Positions 27,992 to 36,733 of a stretch of DNA of 64,000 bases are shown here, piece after piece (position 1 is the first letter of the stretch; each line of letters starts with the position of its first letter). The position numbers and the translations under genes are program-made. The DNA is from Neorhizobium lilium (lineage in GTDB: Bacteria; Pseudomonadota; Alphaproteobacteria; Rhizobiales; Rhizobiaceae): positions 1,237,731 through 1,301,730 of the forward strand of contig NZ_SBIP01000002.1 in the NCBI RefSeq assembly GCF_004053875.1. The letters are read 5' to 3'. The notes beneath the pieces were generated by a model. That model was not told the origin of the DNA. It worked only from the letters and a program-made list of their open reading frames with translations, and did no database searches.

Positions 27992-29266
27992 ATGAAGATT
28001 GCGAGCTCGAGCTTCATCGATCCAAGACGAAACCAGATCTATGCGATGATGGCGGTCGCCATCTCCTTCTTCGTTTTCGCCTATTCGAGCCGCTTCGGAC
28101 AGATCTCCATTCTTGCCTATTATGGTGCGTGGTTCCTGCTGGTTCTGGTGAACTATCGCAAAGCGCTCGGCAGCTATGGCAAATATCTCTGGATCTTCGG
28201 GTTCGGGCTGTTCTGCTTCGTGTCCGCCTTCTGGTCACCGGCCTTTGGCGTATCGCTGCGCACCGCGATCCAGTACCTGACCCATATCGCATGCGCCCTG
28301 ATCGCCATGCGGGCCGTCAGCATCGAGAACCTCAGCAAGGGAGCGATCCTCGGCGTCGGCCTGGTGCTGGTCTATTCCATCGTCTTCGGCACCTACCTGC
28401 TCGATTCCATGGACGGCACCTTCGGCTTCGTCGGCGCCTTTTCCTCCAAGAACCAGCTCGGCTTCTTTGCCTCTCTCGGCATATTTTTCTGCTATGCAGG
28501 CGTGATGGTCTTCCGGCTGTGGGGCCTGTGGCTGCCCGTCATCGGCGTGGTGGCACTCTTCTCGGCCTATTGCCTGTTTGCCTCCCAATCGGCGACATCG
28601 GCGATCACCACGATCGGGGTCGTGGCACTTTGCATCGGCATGCAGTCCTTCATGATCTTTTCGCCGCGGCACCGGCGAATGTTCTTCGCGGCCGCCATGG
28701 TCATGGGGATAGGCGCCGTGGTCGGCGGTCTGCAATTCGGCGCCATGGATGCCATCCTCGGCCTCTTCGGCAAGGATTCGACCCTCACCGGCCGCACCTA
28801 TCTCTGGCAGCAGGGGATCGCGATTGCTCAGCAATCGCCTTATCTCGGCATCGGCTATCAGGGTTTCTGGGTCCCCGGTTTCGCCGACGCCGAACGTCTC
28901 TGGGACGATTTCGGCATTACAGGAAAAAGCGGCTTCCATTTCCACAACACCTATATCGAGACGACGGTAGAAACCGGCGTGATCGGTGCCCTGCTTCTTG
29001 TCTTCATTCTGCTGACGACGCTGACCGGCCATCTGAAGCGATTGCTGACCTTCAACACCACCCCGGATTCACTAGTGCTGTTCGGACTGACCGGCCTGCT
29101 CCTGATCCGCTCCTTCGTCGAGATCGACATCATCAACCCCTATCAGGTCGGCTCCTTCCTGTTCTATTTCGCCGCCGGCAGGCTGGCGATCGCACCGCTC
29201 CAGGTCGCCGAGCCCCGCCGCGCCGCCGCCAGGACCGCGCCTGCCGGACTTCAGCCACGCTTTTGA
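27992..29266 (+). CDS. exoQ: succinoglycan polymerase ExoQ (Wzy type)
   Basis: A 424-aa polytopic membrane protein of the O-antigen ligase/polymerase family with roughly ten to twelve helices. The large periplasmic loop contains STLTGRTYLWQQGIAIAQQSPYLGIGYQGFW and FHFHNTYIETTVETG, the usual Wzy_C signature. It polymerises octasaccharide repeats in the periplasm, working with ExoP. GAGG lies before ATG 27992, 10 bp after exoF. It is third in the exoY operon. Confidence 0.9.
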   Translation: MKIASSSFIDPRRNQIYAMMAVAISFFVFAYSSRFGQISILAYYGAWFLLVLVNYRKALGSYGKYLWIFGFGLFCFVSAFWSPAFGVSLRTAIQYLTHIACALIAMRAVSIENLSKGAILGVGLVLVYSIVFGTYLLDSMDGTFGFVGAFSSKNQLGFFASLGIFFCYAGVMVFRLWGLWLPVIGVVALFSAYCLFASQSATSAITTIGVVALCIGMQSFMIFSPRHRRMFFAAAMVMGIGAVVGGLQFGAMDAILGLFGKDSTLTGRTYLWQQGIAIAQQSPYLGIGYQGFWVPGFADAERLWDDFGITGKSGFHFHNTYIETTVETGVIGALLLVFILLTTLTGHLKRLLTFNTTPDSLVLFGLTGLLLIRSFVEIDIINPYQVGSFLFYFAAGRLAIAPLQVAEPRRAAARTAPAGLQPRF

Positions 29267-29307
29267 CGGCCTGACGCAGACTTGCCTTCGGGCAGAGGAT
29301 ACGAACC

Positions 29308-30312
29308 ATGCCCACGCTTTATTCCATCCAGTATTTGAGGGCGCTCGCGGCGCTTGCCGTGGTCGTCTTTCATGCCGGGGAGCGAGGCGGGCTGCATTTC
29401 ACCATCGGCGCCGCCGGTGTGGACGTGTTCTTCGTCGTCAGCGGCTTCATCATGATGGCGATCAGCGACAGCCGCCCCACCCGCCCGATGAGCTTTCTGC
29501 GCAACCGTCTCCTGCGCATTGCCCCTTCCTATTGGGCGGCGACCGCTGTCATGCTCTTGGGCGCGGTGATCGGCCTCTTCCCCAATCTCCGGATCGGCCT
29601 TACCCACACGCTGGCGTCCTTCCTGTTCATCCCCATGCAATCCCCCAGCAATGGAGAAATGTGGCCTGTGCTTGTGCAGGGCTGGACGCTGAACTACGAG
29701 ATCTTCTTCTACGTGGTCTTTGCCGCAACGCTTTTCGCGCGGCCCGGCCTGAGGCTTGCCCTGCTTGGCAGCATCTTCGGCCTTCTCACGATTCTTGGCA
29801 TGCTGTTTCGCCCAGCCGATCCGCTTGTCGCTTTCTACACTGCACCCGTCATTCTTGAATTCGTAGCGGGTGCGGTCATTGCAAAGCTGTGGCAGCGCGG
29901 CGCCCTTCCTCCGGCGTCCTTAGGGGCGGTCATGGCCGTGCTGGCGCTTGCCGGTTTTGCAACGATCCAGATCCTACGCATGGAGTTCGGCCCCTGGACC
30001 TGCGGACCTTTGGCCGTGATGCTGGTGATCGGCGCGCTGGCCATCGAAACCCGGGGCAAGCTGCCGCAGTTCCCGGCTCTGGCCTATCTGGGCGACAGTT
30101 CCTATTCCATCTACCTGTGGCACACGTTTGCAATCTCGGTAGCCCTCAAGGCTGCGGGCTCGCTTCCGCCGACACTGCTTCTCATCGTCTGCGTGATCAT
30201 CGGGACGCTTGCCGGGATCCTCGCCTATGAGGGCCTGGAAAGACCGCTTCAGTTCCTGCTGCGAGGCAAGCGGTCGTCGCTCTGGCGCTTTCCCATCCGC
30301 CGCCGCGCATAG
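29308..30312 (+). CDS. exoZ: acetyltransferase ExoZ, succinoglycan acetylation
   Basis: A 334-aa membrane acyltransferase-3 protein. Helix 1 (IQYLRALAALAVVVFHAGE) carries the catalytic histidine motif. RNRLLRIAPSYW and SSYSIYLWHTF are family blocks, and about ten helices can be counted. ExoZ adds acetyl groups to the repeat unit. It follows exoQ by 41 bp. Its 3' end overlaps a convergent small ORF by 64 nt. exoB, which follows exoZ in Sinorhizobium meliloti, is not here. Confidence 0.88.
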   Translation: MPTLYSIQYLRALAALAVVVFHAGERGGLHFTIGAAGVDVFFVVSGFIMMAISDSRPTRPMSFLRNRLLRIAPSYWAATAVMLLGAVIGLFPNLRIGLTHTLASFLFIPMQSPSNGEMWPVLVQGWTLNYEIFFYVVFAATLFARPGLRLALLGSIFGLLTILGMLFRPADPLVAFYTAPVILEFVAGAVIAKLWQRGALPPASLGAVMAVLALAGFATIQILRMEFGPWTCGPLAVMLVIGALAIETRGKLPQFPALAYLGDSSYSIYLWHTFAISVALKAAGSLPPTLLLIVCVIIGTLAGILAYEGLERPLQFLLRGKRSSLWRFPIRRRA

Positions 30313-30461
30313 ATCGGCGGCTCGTCGTTCTCGTCGGGATTTGGGATTGGATCCTCGTCCGGCAAACGATCGGGTTCCGGCTCGTCTATCGGCGGCAGAA
30401 CCGGTACGGGCGGCACGGGCGATGTTGGATTGGGAACGGGTTCGAATGGGTCTTGAGCCAT
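30249..30461 (-). CDS. small proline- and acid-rich protein, function unknown
   Basis: A 70-aa protein: MAQDPFEPVPNPTSPVPPVP followed by an acidic, proline-rich middle (DEPEPDRLPDEDPIPNPDEND) and a basic tail (ARRRMGKRQ). A textbook AAGGAG lies 5 nt before the ATG, which argues it is translated. No signal peptide or membrane helix is seen, and the composition suggests disorder. Its 3' end runs 64 nt into the end of exoZ on the opposite strand. It lies 69 bp downstream of the ABC permease gene and may be co-transcribed with it. Confidence 0.55.
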   Translation of the reverse strand: MAQDPFEPVPNPTSPVPPVPVLPPIDEPEPDRLPDEDPIPNPDENDEPPIYARRRMGKRQSDDRLPRSRN

Positions 30462-30529
30462 GGGATCTCCTTCATCGGGGGTCTCCCAAGTCAACCGCCG
30501 CCGGCCCCCATGGTTCCAGAGGTTCTCTG

Positions 30530-31291
30530 TCAGGCGAGACCGGCGCGGCGGGCGAGCATGGCCTCGACGGCCCCGAGAGCATCGTAGATCAGTACCGCCA
30601 GCGCCCCGACGATCAACCCGCCCTGCAGGACAAAAGCGAGATTGTTGGATTGCAGGCCGGCAATGATGACCTCGCCCAGGGTCTTGGCCGCGACGGTGGA
30701 GCCGATCGTCGCCGTTGCCAGACCGATCACCACCGACAGCCGGATGCCGCCGACGATGACCGGAAGCGACAGCGGCAGTTCCACCTTCAGCAGGCGCTGA
30801 ATGCTCGTCATGCCGGAACCCTTGGCCGCCTCCATCACCGGGCGCGGCAGATTGGTCAGCGCCGTCAGCGTGTTCTCGAAAATCGGCAGCAGGCCATAGA
30901 GAAACAGCGCGATCAGCGTCGGCTTCTCTCCAAAACCGACCGCCGGCACGGAGAGGGCCAGAACCGCGACCGGCGGAAAGGTCTGGCCGATATTCACCAG
31001 GCTGCGGGAAAGCGGCAGAAACTCCGCGCCGAAAGGCCTCGTGACGAGAATAGCGAGCAGCACGGCGATCACGGTCGCTGCGACCGTTGCCAGAAACACC
31101 GTCCGCAGATGCAGGAGCGTGATGGTGAGCAGGCTGCCCTGATTGTAGATGGCGGGAGCATTGGGCTGCACCAGCGGCTTGAGCAGCGATTCGAAACTCT
31201 CCGGTGACAGCAGGAAGGCAAGCAGCACGACCAGCAGCAGGCCGCGCAACAGTCTCGGCACCCAGATGCTGACGAGGATCGTCGGCGTCAT
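30530..31291 (-). CDS. yehW: osmoprotectant ABC importer, permease (YehW type)
   Basis: A 253-aa permease with six likely helices, of the OpuBB/YehW class. The EAA loop (PVMEAAKGSGMTSIQRLLKVELPLSLPVIVGGIR) contacts the ATPase. It is the last gene of a four-gene set whose order (binding protein, long permease, ATPase, short permease) matches yehZYXW of Escherichia coli, a low-affinity glycine-betaine-type importer. The start overlaps the ATPase stop by 4 nt. The ligand is inferred from family only. Confidence 0.82.
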   Translation of the reverse strand: MTPTILVSIWVPRLLRGLLLVVLLAFLLSPESFESLLKPLVQPNAPAIYNQGSLLTITLLHLRTVFLATVAATVIAVLLAILVTRPFGAEFLPLSRSLVNIGQTFPPVAVLALSVPAVGFGEKPTLIALFLYGLLPIFENTLTALTNLPRPVMEAAKGSGMTSIQRLLKVELPLSLPVIVGGIRLSVVIGLATATIGSTVAAKTLGEVIIAGLQSNNLAFVLQGGLIVGALAVLIYDALGAVEAMLARRAGLA

Positions 31292-32226
31292 TTTGGCCTC
31301 GCCGCATGCTTCAGCAGCGCATCGAGCGTGATGCGTCCCACCATTTCACCTGTCTGCGAGATGACCGGGGCGGCCCTGCGCCCACTCCACATAAGCTCTG
31401 CGAGAGCTTCCTGCAGGCTGAGGTCTTCGGATATGGGTTCGCCCCCCGCCTCGCCCGGCTCCGTCGCGCCAGCAACGGTCGAGACCGCAAGCAGCCGGAA
31501 AGGTCGCTGCATGTCGCCGATCAGGGTCTGTACGAAAGGATTGGCTGGATGACGGACCAGTTCGGGCGGCGGCCCGTATTGCAGCACCCGCCCCTTGTCC
31601 ATGACCGCGATCTTGTCGGCGAGGTGGAAGGCTTCGTCCATATCGTGGGTCACGAGTACGATCGTGGTTTCGAAATGCTTCTGGATTGCGAGGAGATCCT
31701 CCTGCGCCTTGGCGCGGATGATCGGGTCGAGCGCACCGAAGGGCTCGTCCATCAGCAGGACCTTCGGTTCCGCTGCCAGCGCCCGCGCCACGCCGACGCG
31801 CTGCTGTTGCCCGCCCGAGAGCTCGTGCGGATAACGGTTTGCGAACACCTTCGGGTCGAGCTGGAAGAGCGACAACAACTCCTCCACCTTGGCGTCCACG
31901 CGGGCCTTCGGCCACTCGAGCAGGTTCGGCACGGTTGCGATATTCTGCGCGACCGTGCGGTGCGGAAACAGCCCATGTCCCTGGATGGCATAGCCGATCC
32001 GGCGGCGAAGCTCATGGCCCGGGATAGAGCGGCTGTCCTCTCCATCCAGCCGGATTGCGCCCGAACTCGGCTCCACCAGTCGATTGATCATCCTCAGCAG
32101 CGTCGTCTTTCCCGAACCGGACGTGCCCACGATCACCGTGACCGTGCGCGGCTCCACGATCATCGACACCGTATCGACGACGGTGATATCGTCGTAGCGC
32201 TTGGTAATGGCGTCGATCTCGATCAT
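31288..32226 (-). CDS. yehX: osmoprotectant ABC importer, ATP-binding protein (YehX type)
   Basis: A 312-aa ATPase. Walker A is GTSGSGKTT (about residues 34-42), the Q-loop segment reads GYAIQGHGLFPHRTVAQNIATVP, the signature is LSGGQQQRVG and Walker B is VLLMDEPFGALDP. The GYAIQ...GLFPH segment is characteristic of the OpuCA/YehX group. A C-terminal extension (about 235-312) looks like a degenerate CBS region. It overlaps both permease genes by 4 nt. Confidence 0.87.
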   Translation of the reverse strand: MIEIDAITKRYDDITVVDTVSMIVEPRTVTVIVGTSGSGKTTLLRMINRLVEPSSGAIRLDGEDSRSIPGHELRRRIGYAIQGHGLFPHRTVAQNIATVPNLLEWPKARVDAKVEELLSLFQLDPKVFANRYPHELSGGQQQRVGVARALAAEPKVLLMDEPFGALDPIIRAKAQEDLLAIQKHFETTIVLVTHDMDEAFHLADKIAVMDKGRVLQYGPPPELVRHPANPFVQTLIGDMQRPFRLLAVSTVAGATEPGEAGGEPISEDLSLQEALAELMWSGRRAAPVISQTGEMVGRITLDALLKHAARPK

Positions 32227-33389
32227 GCGGATGTGGCCCTTTGCGGCACTGCGGAACTCATCTGGATCAGCGCGTCAAGAATGACTGCAGAGGCGAAGGC
32301 CAAAGCCACGGTCGGCACAGCACCGAGCAATACCAGATCCATGGCCGTCTGGCCGATCCCCTGGAAGACGAAGACGCCGAATCCGCCGCCACCGATCAGC
32401 GCCGCGATCGTCGCAAGCCCGATATTCTGGACAAGAACGATGCGGATTCCGGTGAGGATGACCGGCATGGCAAGCGGCAGTTCGACTTGGATAAGCCGCT
32501 GCCGGTCTGTCATGCCGATGCCTCGGGCGGCGTCATTGGCCTCGCGCGGCACGCCGGCAAGCCCCACCACGGTATTGGCGACGATCGGCAGCAGCGAATA
32601 AAGGAACAGCGCAACAAAGGCTGGCGCAGTACCGATGCCGCGTATGCCCATGGCCGCGGCGCCGGGAATGTTCGTCGCGATCCAGGCAAGCGGCCCGATA
32701 AGGATGCCGAACAGCGCGATCGACGGGATCGTCTGGATCAAATTCAGCGTGTTGAGCACCGTGGCTCGGATCGATGGAACCCGGTGGCAGAAAATGCCGA
32801 GAGGTAATCCAACCAGACAGGCCGACAGAAGCGAGCCGATGGCAAGCGTCACATGCTTGCCGGCTTCCGACCAGAAGACCTCGGACCGGCCAGCATATTC
32901 CTTCATGATCGAAAGCCCCGCCCAGAGATCGGAGGCAAAAATACCCCAGACCAGGAGTGCGAAGACGCCAAGGAACAGGAGCCGCATCCAGGGGGGCGGC
33001 TGGAGCCGGGTGATGGCATCGGCAGCCAGAAGCGCAAAGGCGAAGACCAGAACCCAGAACCCGGCGGCGGGCGAAACGCGCGCATAGCTGTTGCCCGGCG
33101 GCGTCAGCGCCCCGGCGGCAAAGCCGATGGCGAAAACGAGTGCGGCAAGTGCCGCAACGGCCCCGACAAGCCGGCTCCAGGCCGGCACCCGTATCAGCGC
33201 GATCAGGATTATGAACAGCAGCAGCAGCAGTAGCCCCCAGCCGCTGGCGCCGGGCAAGGACTCCAGCATGCTCTTTGCCTGTCCCTGCAGGATGCGGTTG
33301 GGCTTGAGCACCGCGAACGAGGCTGCGAACATGCCGTAAAGCGCGATCAGGCCGATAACGACGCCAAGCTTGTCGATGCGGATGCTCAA
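32223..33389 (-). CDS. yehY: osmoprotectant ABC importer, long permease (YehY type)
   Basis: A 388-aa permease, close to the length of Escherichia coli YehY and much longer than the partner permease. The first half carries extra hydrophobic segments, and the second half is the standard permease domain with the EAA loop (REANDAARGIGMTDRQRLIQVELPLAMPVILTGIRIV). The start is apparently TTG at 33389; an in-frame stop sits just upstream, and the AGGAAG site is rather far (12 nt), so the start is uncertain. Confidence 0.82.
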   Translation of the reverse strand: MSIRIDKLGVVIGLIALYGMFAASFAVLKPNRILQGQAKSMLESLPGASGWGLLLLLLFIILIALIRVPAWSRLVGAVAALAALVFAIGFAAGALTPPGNSYARVSPAAGFWVLVFAFALLAADAITRLQPPPWMRLLFLGVFALLVWGIFASDLWAGLSIMKEYAGRSEVFWSEAGKHVTLAIGSLLSACLVGLPLGIFCHRVPSIRATVLNTLNLIQTIPSIALFGILIGPLAWIATNIPGAAAMGIRGIGTAPAFVALFLYSLLPIVANTVVGLAGVPREANDAARGIGMTDRQRLIQVELPLAMPVILTGIRIVLVQNIGLATIAALIGGGGFGVFVFQGIGQTAMDLVLLGAVPTVALAFASAVILDALIQMSSAVPQRATSA

Positions 33390-33411
33390 GCCACGCTACC
33401 ACTTCCTGAAG

Positions 33412-33436
33412 AAAAAGCCGGGCACGGCGCCCGGCT
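33412..33436 (-). terminator. intra-operon terminator/attenuator after the binding-protein gene
   Basis: On the minus strand an 8-bp stem (AGCCGGGC/GCCCGGCT) with a 5-nt loop is followed by TTTTT. It sits 28 bp past the binding-protein stop and before the permease. It would let most transcripts end after the binding-protein gene, giving excess binding protein over membrane parts. Confidence 0.75.
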
Positions 33437-33463
33437 CGATGGCATCTTGGAGCCGAAGGCGGA

Positions 33464-34375
33464 TTACTTCAAGAAGCCGTTCTTCTTGAGGAAGTCTTCC
33501 GCAACCGCCTTGGCCGGCTCGCCGCCCACCTGCACGCGCCCATTCAGGTCCTGCAGGGTGACGAGGTCGAGTTTTTCGAACACTGGCTTCAGCAAGCTCT
33601 CGATGGTCGGGTTCTTCTTCAGAATCTCTTCGCGAATGATCGGCGCCGGCTGGTAGACAGGCTGCACACCCTTGTCATCTTCCAGAACCACGAGACCGGA
33701 CGGCGCAATCCCACCATCCGTGCCATAGACCATGGCGGCATTGGCGCCATTCGTCTGGTTGGCGGCTGCACCGATGGTGGCAGCCGTGTCGCCACCCGAC
33801 AGCGTGATCAGCTGGTCGGGCTTCAGGGTGAAGCCGTAGGTGCTCTGGAAGGCCGGCAGCGCAGCCGCGGAGTTGACGAATTCCGAAGACGCGGCCAGCA
33901 CGATCTTGCCGCCGCCAGCCACATATTTGCCGAGGTCGGACAGCGTCTTGAGTTTGTTGGCATCGGCCACGTCCTTGCGGACTGCAATGCCCCAGGTGTT
34001 GTTGGCCGGCGACGGCGTCAGCCAGACGATCTTGTTCGCGTCATAGTCCAGCTTCTTGACGGTCTCATAAGCCTTGCCCGCATCCTTCCAGGCCGGATCG
34101 TCGCCCTTTTCGAAGAAGAAGGCACCGTTGCCGGTATATTCGGGGTATATGTCGATCTCGCCAGCCGTGATGGCCTTGCGCACGACCGGCGTCGCACCGA
34201 GCTGGATGCGGTCGGTGGCATCGATCTTGTTGGCTTTCAACACCGCAAGGATGATGTTGCCCAGCACGCCTCCTTCGGTGTCGATTTTGGAGGATACGAC
34301 CACCTGTGCCTGCGCCATGGTGGCTGAAACGCCAAGCGCCAATGCGATACCTAAAAGCTTCTTCTTGAAGAACAT
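33464..34375 (-). CDS. osmF: osmoprotectant ABC importer, periplasmic binding protein (OsmF/YehZ type)
   Basis: A 303-aa exported protein. A signal peptide covers about residues 1-23 (KKKLLGIALALGVSATMAQAQ). The mature part has the OpuAC/glycine-betaine-binding fold: VSSKIDTEGGVLGNIIL, IYPEYTGNGAFFF near residue 90, and the YGTDGGI block in the second lobe. ATG 34375 follows GGAGGAAGG; upstream codons do not add signal features. It is the first gene of the importer operon. Confidence 0.85.
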   Translation of the reverse strand: MFFKKKLLGIALALGVSATMAQAQVVVSSKIDTEGGVLGNIILAVLKANKIDATDRIQLGATPVVRKAITAGEIDIYPEYTGNGAFFFEKGDDPAWKDAGKAYETVKKLDYDANKIVWLTPSPANNTWGIAVRKDVADANKLKTLSDLGKYVAGGGKIVLAASSEFVNSAAALPAFQSTYGFTLKPDQLITLSGGDTAATIGAAANQTNGANAAMVYGTDGGIAPSGLVVLEDDKGVQPVYQPAPIIREEILKKNPTIESLLKPVFEKLDLVTLQDLNGRVQVGGEPAKAVAEDFLKKNGFLK

Positions 34376-34466
34376 GACAGACCTTCCTCCGGATCGGGGG
34401 CTGAAGTGCAAAACAGCGTGCGAAGCTATTTAGGGCGGATTGAAGCAAAGGACGAGATCCGGACAT

Positions 34467-34482
34467 GGGGATTTATATCCCC
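34467..34482. promoter_or_regulatory. inverted repeat upstream of osmF
   Basis: GGGGAT-N4-ATCCCC lies 92 bp upstream of the osmF ATG. On the minus strand the centre reads TATAAAT, which could be the -10 of the osmF promoter with a regulator site around it. No convincing -35 was found. Confidence 0.35.
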
Positions 34483-34558
34483 GCCGCGTCTGTTCAGTGG
34501 ATGCGGCCTTTGACGATGACGTCCAAGCGATGGAGCGCTTCAGGTTAATCGACTGGTC

Positions 34559-35638
34559 CTAACAGACCCGGCGGCCGTCCTGCCCGAAGACGTGGCTCTT
34601 GGAGGGATGGAAGGAGAGCGGGATAGTTTCGCCGATCCGTATCGGCCGCTGGCCTTCCAGCAGAACTGTGGCCGGCTGGCCGTCCTGGGTGCTGGCATAG
34701 ACGACTGTCGAGCCGCCCAGGTGCTCTACCAGCTGCACGGAAGCCGAGCCGAGCGATAGGGCATTGTCTTGCGGCTGGATATGTTCCGGCCGCAGCCCGA
34801 AGGTCAACGGCTCGCCTTCCCTTGCCGCAAGTGGTTTCTGAAGCTCAATCCGCTGCCCGGCGATTTCGATCGTGCGATGGGAAGCATCCGTCTCGTCAAG
34901 CTTGGCCGACAGGAAGTTCATCTTGGGCGAGCCTATGAAGCCAGCCACGAACTGATTGGCAGGGTCGTTGTAAAGATCGAGCGGACGCCCGGCCTGCATG
35001 ATGCGCCCATCGCGCAGCACGACGATCTTGTCGGCCATCGTCATCGCTTCCACCTGGTCATGGGTGACATAGATCATGGTGCTGCCGAGCTGCTGATGCA
35101 GCTTGGAAAGCTCTACACGCATCTGCACACGCAGTTCCGCATCGAGGTTGGAGAGCGGTTCGTCGAAGAGAAAGATCCGGGGCTCGCGAACGATCGCACG
35201 GCCGATCGCCACGCGCTGCCGCTGCCCGCCGGAAAGCGCCTTCGGCTTGCGCTGCAGAAGCGGCCCGATCTGCAGGATGTCCGCAGCTTTTTTCACCCGC
35301 GCATCGACCTCCGGCTTCTTCATGCCAGCCGTCTCGAGCCCGAAGGACAAGTTCTTGTAGACGCTCATATGCGGATAGAGCGCGTAGGACTGGAACACCA
35401 TGGCGATGCCGCGCTTGGATGGGGCCGTCTCGTTGACCCGCTCACCGTCGATGCGCAGCTCCCCGCCAGAAATCTCCTCAAGCCCTGCGATCATCCGCAG
35501 AAGGGTGGATTTTCCGCAGCCCGAAGGCCCGACGAAGACCGTGAACTCTCCCGGCTCGATCTTCAAATCCACGCCATGAATGACGGGCAAGGCGCCGTAG
35601 CGCTTCTGGATCTTCTCAAGCGTGATACCGCTCGCCAT
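34559..35638 (-). CDS. carbohydrate ABC importer, ATP-binding protein (MalK/UgpC family)
   Basis: A 359-aa ATPase of the CUT1 sugar importers. Walker A is GPSGCGKST (about residues 36-44), the signature LSGGQRQRVAIGRA, Walker B IFLFDEPLSNLD, and the C-terminal TOBE-type regulatory domain is complete (FGLRPEHI). It lies 27 bp past the dehydrogenase gene and is the last gene of the six-gene leftward arm. It should power the permeases encoded at 37.8-39.6 kb. Confidence 0.9.
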   Translation of the reverse strand: MASGITLEKIQKRYGALPVIHGVDLKIEPGEFTVFVGPSGCGKSTLLRMIAGLEEISGGELRIDGERVNETAPSKRGIAMVFQSYALYPHMSVYKNLSFGLETAGMKKPEVDARVKKAADILQIGPLLQRKPKALSGGQRQRVAIGRAIVREPRIFLFDEPLSNLDAELRVQMRVELSKLHQQLGSTMIYVTHDQVEAMTMADKIVVLRDGRIMQAGRPLDLYNDPANQFVAGFIGSPKMNFLSAKLDETDASHRTIEIAGQRIELQKPLAAREGEPLTFGLRPEHIQPQDNALSLGSASVQLVEHLGGSTVVYASTQDGQPATVLLEGQRPIRIGETIPLSFHPSKSHVFGQDGRRVC

Positions 35639-35665
35639 GTCAAACTCCTCCCACTGACCGGTGCT

Positions 35666-36733
35666 TCAAGGCCGCCAGCTGTGATATTTCGGATGGTCCT
35701 CGGCAATCGGCAGGACCACATCGGAATGCGTGTCGTTCGAATGGTAGATGGCCGTAACCAGCTCCAGCGAGCGGCGCGCATCCTCGCTGGTCACCGGTGG
35801 CGCCGCTCCTGAGACGAGCGCGCCATAGAAAGCTTCCATCTGTCCGTTGAAGCGCCGTCCGACGGGCGGGCTATCGGCCAGAAGCGCGTCGATCGCCTGC
35901 CGCACCTCGTCGCTGACAGGCACGATCCGCCAAGGTCCGTCGCCCGGCGAATAGGCCTCGTGATTGCTCTCGAAGGTGACGTGTTCGAAGGCGATATGCA
36001 GACGGCTGATCTCTTCCGCGGCTCCAAGCGTCGCCGTCAGGGAGGCAAGCGCGCCGTTCTGCATCAACAGGCTGGCGGAGACGCAATCCTCCACTTCGAT
36101 TGCGTTGACGCGTGTCTCGGCCCGCGCGAAGACCCGCTCGATCGGACCGAGAAGATAGGTCAGCATATCGTGCAGATGGATGGCATGCGTCATCAGAACA
36201 CCGCCGAGCTCGGTCGCCCACCGCCCGCGCCACGGGTTGTCGTAATAGTCCGCAGTGCGCCGCCAGAAGGTTTCGGCGGTTGCCGCATAAGGCTTGCCGG
36301 CCAGGCCGCTATCGATGATCCGCTTTGCTTGCGCCACTCCCTCGCCGTAGCGATACTGGAAGATGGGCATCAACAGGCCTTTGGAGTTTTTCTCCGCCAG
36401 ACGAACCTGATCCACCTCGGCGAGAGACCCGGTCAGCGGCTTTTCGCAGACCACATGCTTGCCCGCGGCAAGCGCCTGCAGCACGAGCTTGGTGTGAACG
36501 GCGGGCGGCGTGCAGATATCGATGATGTCGATGTCCGGATCGCTCATCAGCTCGTCGGATGAACGTGTGCGGCGGGAAACGAAGAACTCGTCCGCAACCG
36601 CGTTGAGGCGCGTTTCATCGAGATCGCAGAGTGCGGCGACCTCATACTTGTCTGCATGCGGCAGATAACCTTCCACGATATGCGAGCGGCCGATGCCGCA
36701 GCCGATAATGCCGACCTTGAAGCGCTTAGACAT
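35666..36733 (-). CDS. Gfo/Idh/MocA family dehydrogenase
   Basis: A 355-aa NAD(P)-dependent oxidoreductase. The Rossmann start is FKVGIIGCGIGRSHIVEGY, and CEKPLTGS near residue 96-103 holds the conserved lysine that binds cofactor and substrate. A GGVLMTHAIHLHDML helix carries the expected histidine pair. Such enzymes oxidise a hydroxyl of sugars, glycosides or cyclitols. It overlaps the upstream dehydrogenase gene by 8 nt. The substrate is unknown. Confidence 0.87.
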   Translation of the reverse strand: MSKRFKVGIIGCGIGRSHIVEGYLPHADKYEVAALCDLDETRLNAVADEFFVSRRTRSSDELMSDPDIDIIDICTPPAVHTKLVLQALAAGKHVVCEKPLTGSLAEVDQVRLAEKNSKGLLMPIFQYRYGEGVAQAKRIIDSGLAGKPYAATAETFWRRTADYYDNPWRGRWATELGGVLMTHAIHLHDMLTYLLGPIERVFARAETRVNAIEVEDCVSASLLMQNGALASLTATLGAAEEISRLHIAFEHVTFESNHEAYSPGDGPWRIVPVSDEVRQAIDALLADSPPVGRRFNGQMEAFYGALVSGAAPPVTSEDARRSLELVTAIYHSNDTHSDVVLPIAEDHPKYHSWRP

